Part shown: piece by piece, positions 28,271 through 29,745 of the stretch
Numbering within the stretch: position 1 is the first letter of the stretch
Layout: each line of letters starts with the position of its first letter
Source: Holophagales bacterium UBA2201
Lineage (GTDB): Bacteria; Acidobacteriota; Thermoanaerobaculia; UBA2201
Reading direction: 5' to 3'
NCBI GenBank assembly: GCA_002327305.1
Contig: DCUZ01000038.1
Span: forward strand, 1-29,745
Length of the DNA: 29,745 nt
Notes under the pieces: generated by a model
What the model saw: only the letters and a program-made list of their open reading frames with translations
Told to the model about the DNA's origin: nothing
The model's database searches: none
Translations under genes and position numbers: made by a program

Positions 28271-29116
28271 CTATCGGGCGGAAATCCCGAGGGCGGCCAG
28301 TTTCTCCTGGGCCATGCGGGCTTCCTCGCTGGTGGGATATTCATACATACAGTACTGCAGCTCCACGATTCCCTGGGTCTTCTCCCCCAGTTCAAAATGG
28401 GCCAGGCCCTTCTTGAGGCGGGCGGCCGGCCCCTTGCCGGACCGGGGGAAGCGGGAGAGGAGCTGCTCATAGGAAGCGACGGCCTCCTTGTGCATCTTCA
28501 AATTGAATTGGGATTCCCCCATGTAGAAGAGGGCGTCGGCCGCCTGTTCGGTGGTGCCGAACTCCCTCAGGAACTCCTTGAACCCCTCGATGGCCATTTC
28601 GTAACGGGTCTGCATGTAGTCCCCGTACGCCTCCCCGAAAAGATCCATGGGGGAGGCGGGGGCGGGGGGCGGGGACGGAGAATCGGTGGGAGGGGGAGGG
28701 GAAGCGGGATCAGGGGCGCCGGGTGAGGGGGAGGGAACGAGCGGGGACACGGCCCCGGCCGGGGGGGCGATCTGCCCTTTGAGATGCTCCAGGGAGCGCT
28801 GACTGTGCACGATCTGCTGGGAAAGCTGGGTCAGCCTGGCGTTGGTGTCCCTCAACTGGCCTTGCAGGGCCTCCATTTCGGAGGCGAACTCGTTAAACCG
28901 CAGGGCCAGATCGGCGTTGGCCCGGACGATGCGTTGGGTCTCCTTCTCCAGGGCCTGCCCGGCCTGGCGGACATCCGCCTTGGTGGCGGATTCCGCTTTC
29001 AGCTGAAGCACCTCCGCGTGGAGGGCGTTGACCTCCCGGTGGAGGCGGTCCATGTCCGAGGAGGAGACGCACCCCACGAGAAGCAGGCAGGGGAGAAGGA
29101 GCCCGGCGAACCTCAT
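28271..29116 (-). CDS. cpoB: CpoB/YbgF-like Tol-Pal accessory protein, predicted lipoprotein
   Basis: The 281-aa protein has a lipoprotein signal with lipobox LVGC (Cys16), a long coiled coil (about 22-110), a Pro/Ser-rich linker (about 113-153) and C-terminal TPR repeats (about 155-281) with MAIEGFKEFLREFG, ADALFYMGESQFNLKMHKEAV and GPAARLKKGLAHFELGEK. In E. coli CpoB trimerises by its coiled coil and couples the Tol machine with peptidoglycan synthesis at division. E. coli CpoB is soluble in the periplasm, so a lipid anchor is a variation. It overlaps pal by 4 nt. tolA, tolB, tolQ and tolR are not in the window. Confidence 0.88.
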   Translation of the reverse strand: MRFAGLLLPCLLLVGCVSSSDMDRLHREVNALHAEVLQLKAESATKADVRQAGQALEKETQRIVRANADLALRFNEFASEMEALQGQLRDTNARLTQLSQQIVHSQRSLEHLKGQIAPPAGAVSPLVPSPSPGAPDPASPPPPTDSPSPPPAPASPMDLFGEAYGDYMQTRYEMAIEGFKEFLREFGTTEQAADALFYMGESQFNLKMHKEAVASYEQLLSRFPRSGKGPAARLKKGLAHFELGEKTQGIVELQYCMYEYPTSEEARMAQEKLAALGISAR

Positions 29117-29670
29117 TTAGCGATGATGACGAAATGGGCCCGGCGGTTCTGCGACCAGCACGATTCGTCGTGGCAGTCGGCGAAGGGCTTCTCCTTGCCG
29201 TAGGAGATGGTCTGCAGGCGGCCGGCGTCCACCCCCAGGGCGACCAGGTAGGATTTCGCGGCCTCGGCGCGGCGGGTGCCCAGGGCGATGTTGTATTCGC
29301 GGGTGCCGCGCTCGTCGCAGTGCCCCTCCATCATCACGCGGACGGACGGGTTGCGGGCGAGGAACCGGGCGTTCTGCTCCAGCGCGTCGCGGAACTCGCT
29401 CTTGATGTCGGATTGGTCATAGTCGAAAAAGACGGGCTTGAGGTAGCCCTTGGCGTTGAGCTCCTCGAGGGAGTAGGTGAGCGCTTCCTGCGCCGGGGTG
29501 TCGGTGACGGGGGTGACCACCTGGGGCTCGACCTCAACGGGGGCGGCTTCTTCAGAGGCGGGGGCCTCGGCAGCCGGCGGGGGGGGCGGGACTACGGGTT
29601 CCTGCGCGGCCTTTTTGTGGGCGCAGGCTGCGGCGCCAACGATGGCCAGGAGCACGAGAATCCTTTTCAT
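29113..29670 (-). CDS. pal: peptidoglycan-associated lipoprotein Pal
   Basis: The 185-aa protein has a lipoprotein signal peptide ending GAAAC (Cys16), a Pro/Glu/Ala-rich linker (about 22-62) and an OmpA-type peptidoglycan-binding domain (about 75-185) with VFFDYDQSDIK, MEGHCDERGTREYN and ALGTRRAEAAKSYL, all canonical for Pal. It tethers the outer membrane to the wall and moves with the Tol system at division. The AGGAGG at 29683-29678 supports the ATG. The C-terminus has an extra CHDESC element between KPFAD and the final strand, which could form a disulfide. The gene starts 24 nt after a tRNA-Gly gene. Confidence 0.96.
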   Translation of the reverse strand: MKRILVLLAIVGAAACAHKKAAQEPVVPPPPPAAEAPASEEAAPVEVEPQVVTPVTDTPAQEALTYSLEELNAKGYLKPVFFDYDQSDIKSEFRDALEQNARFLARNPSVRVMMEGHCDERGTREYNIALGTRRAEAAKSYLVALGVDAGRLQTISYGKEKPFADCHDESCWSQNRRAHFVIIAK

Positions 29671-29694
29671 GACGGGGCCTCCTAGAAATTATTA

Positions 29695-29745
<51 letters not shown>

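Noticed and set aside
27887..28472. + strand ORFs opposite rpsT and cpoB
   Set aside because: rpsT and cpoB are supported by family match, start sites and a terminator; the opposite frames are shadows.

Overview
The window is a stretch of a GC-rich, double-membrane (Gram-negative type) bacterial chromosome. The envelope type is supported by pal and cpoB lipoprotein genes of the Tol-Pal system and by a MacA-like periplasmic adaptor. The phylum cannot be fixed from the sequence alone. The gene order, several near-leaderless promoters and abundant intergenic repeats suggest an uncultured lineage outside the well-studied Proteobacteria. Nearly all genes lie on the + strand. Only the last ~1.8 kb (tRNA-Gly, pal, cpoB, rpsT) runs on the - strand and converges on hemW.

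Layout. (1) 1-4327: a ~64-bp degenerate repeat, a MinD/ParA-type ATPase, then a two-gene citrate-lyase-like operon (a CitD-CitE fusion and CitF). (2) 4328-5960: an AT-richer accessory patch with a small possible secreted protein and a dinD gene bracketed by two copies of a REP-like element. (3) 5964-9048: a consensus promoter driving an HU-like protein translationally coupled to a site-2 protease homologue, then a KefB-type antiporter. (4) 9110-13578: a MacA-like adaptor, two FtsX/MacB-type permeases and a separate LolD/MacB-type ATPase, forming one export or lipoprotein-handling system. (5) 13545-14468: a tandemly duplicated repeat block that copied the 3' end of the ATPase gene, followed by a possible ffh 3' remnant and an AT-rich intergenic stretch. 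(6) 14469-15905: an AT-richer secreted multidomain protein. (7) 16024-20159: an overlapping operon of a B12-binding-type radical SAM enzyme, a ketosynthase, an active-site-less ketosynthase-like partner and an isochorismatase-family hydrolase. (8) 20260-21454: endonuclease IV and a small PAS protein. (9) 21635-26071: an M23 peptidase and bactofilin-like pair, then ribD, ribE and an unrecognised gene translationally coupled to ribE. (10) 26088-26845: inverted short-period repeat arrays enclosing an AT-rich small ORF. (11) hemW, then the convergent rpsT/cpoB/pal/tRNA-Gly group.

The most unusual signals are not classical genes. First, arrays of 7- to 8-bp degenerate repeats start within about 25 nt after the stop codons of five different genes. 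Each array has its own consensus, typically about four fixed plus three variable bases, and three of the arrays have inverted halves able to form long hairpins. Second, at several genes a -10 box lies only 6-14 nt before the start codon, implying leaderless or nearly leaderless mRNAs. Third, the CitD domain of the citrate-lyase fusion lacks the serine that normally carries the prosthetic group. Fourth, the radical SAM/ketosynthase/pseudo-ketosynthase operon looks like a compact, unassigned lipid or polyketide pathway.
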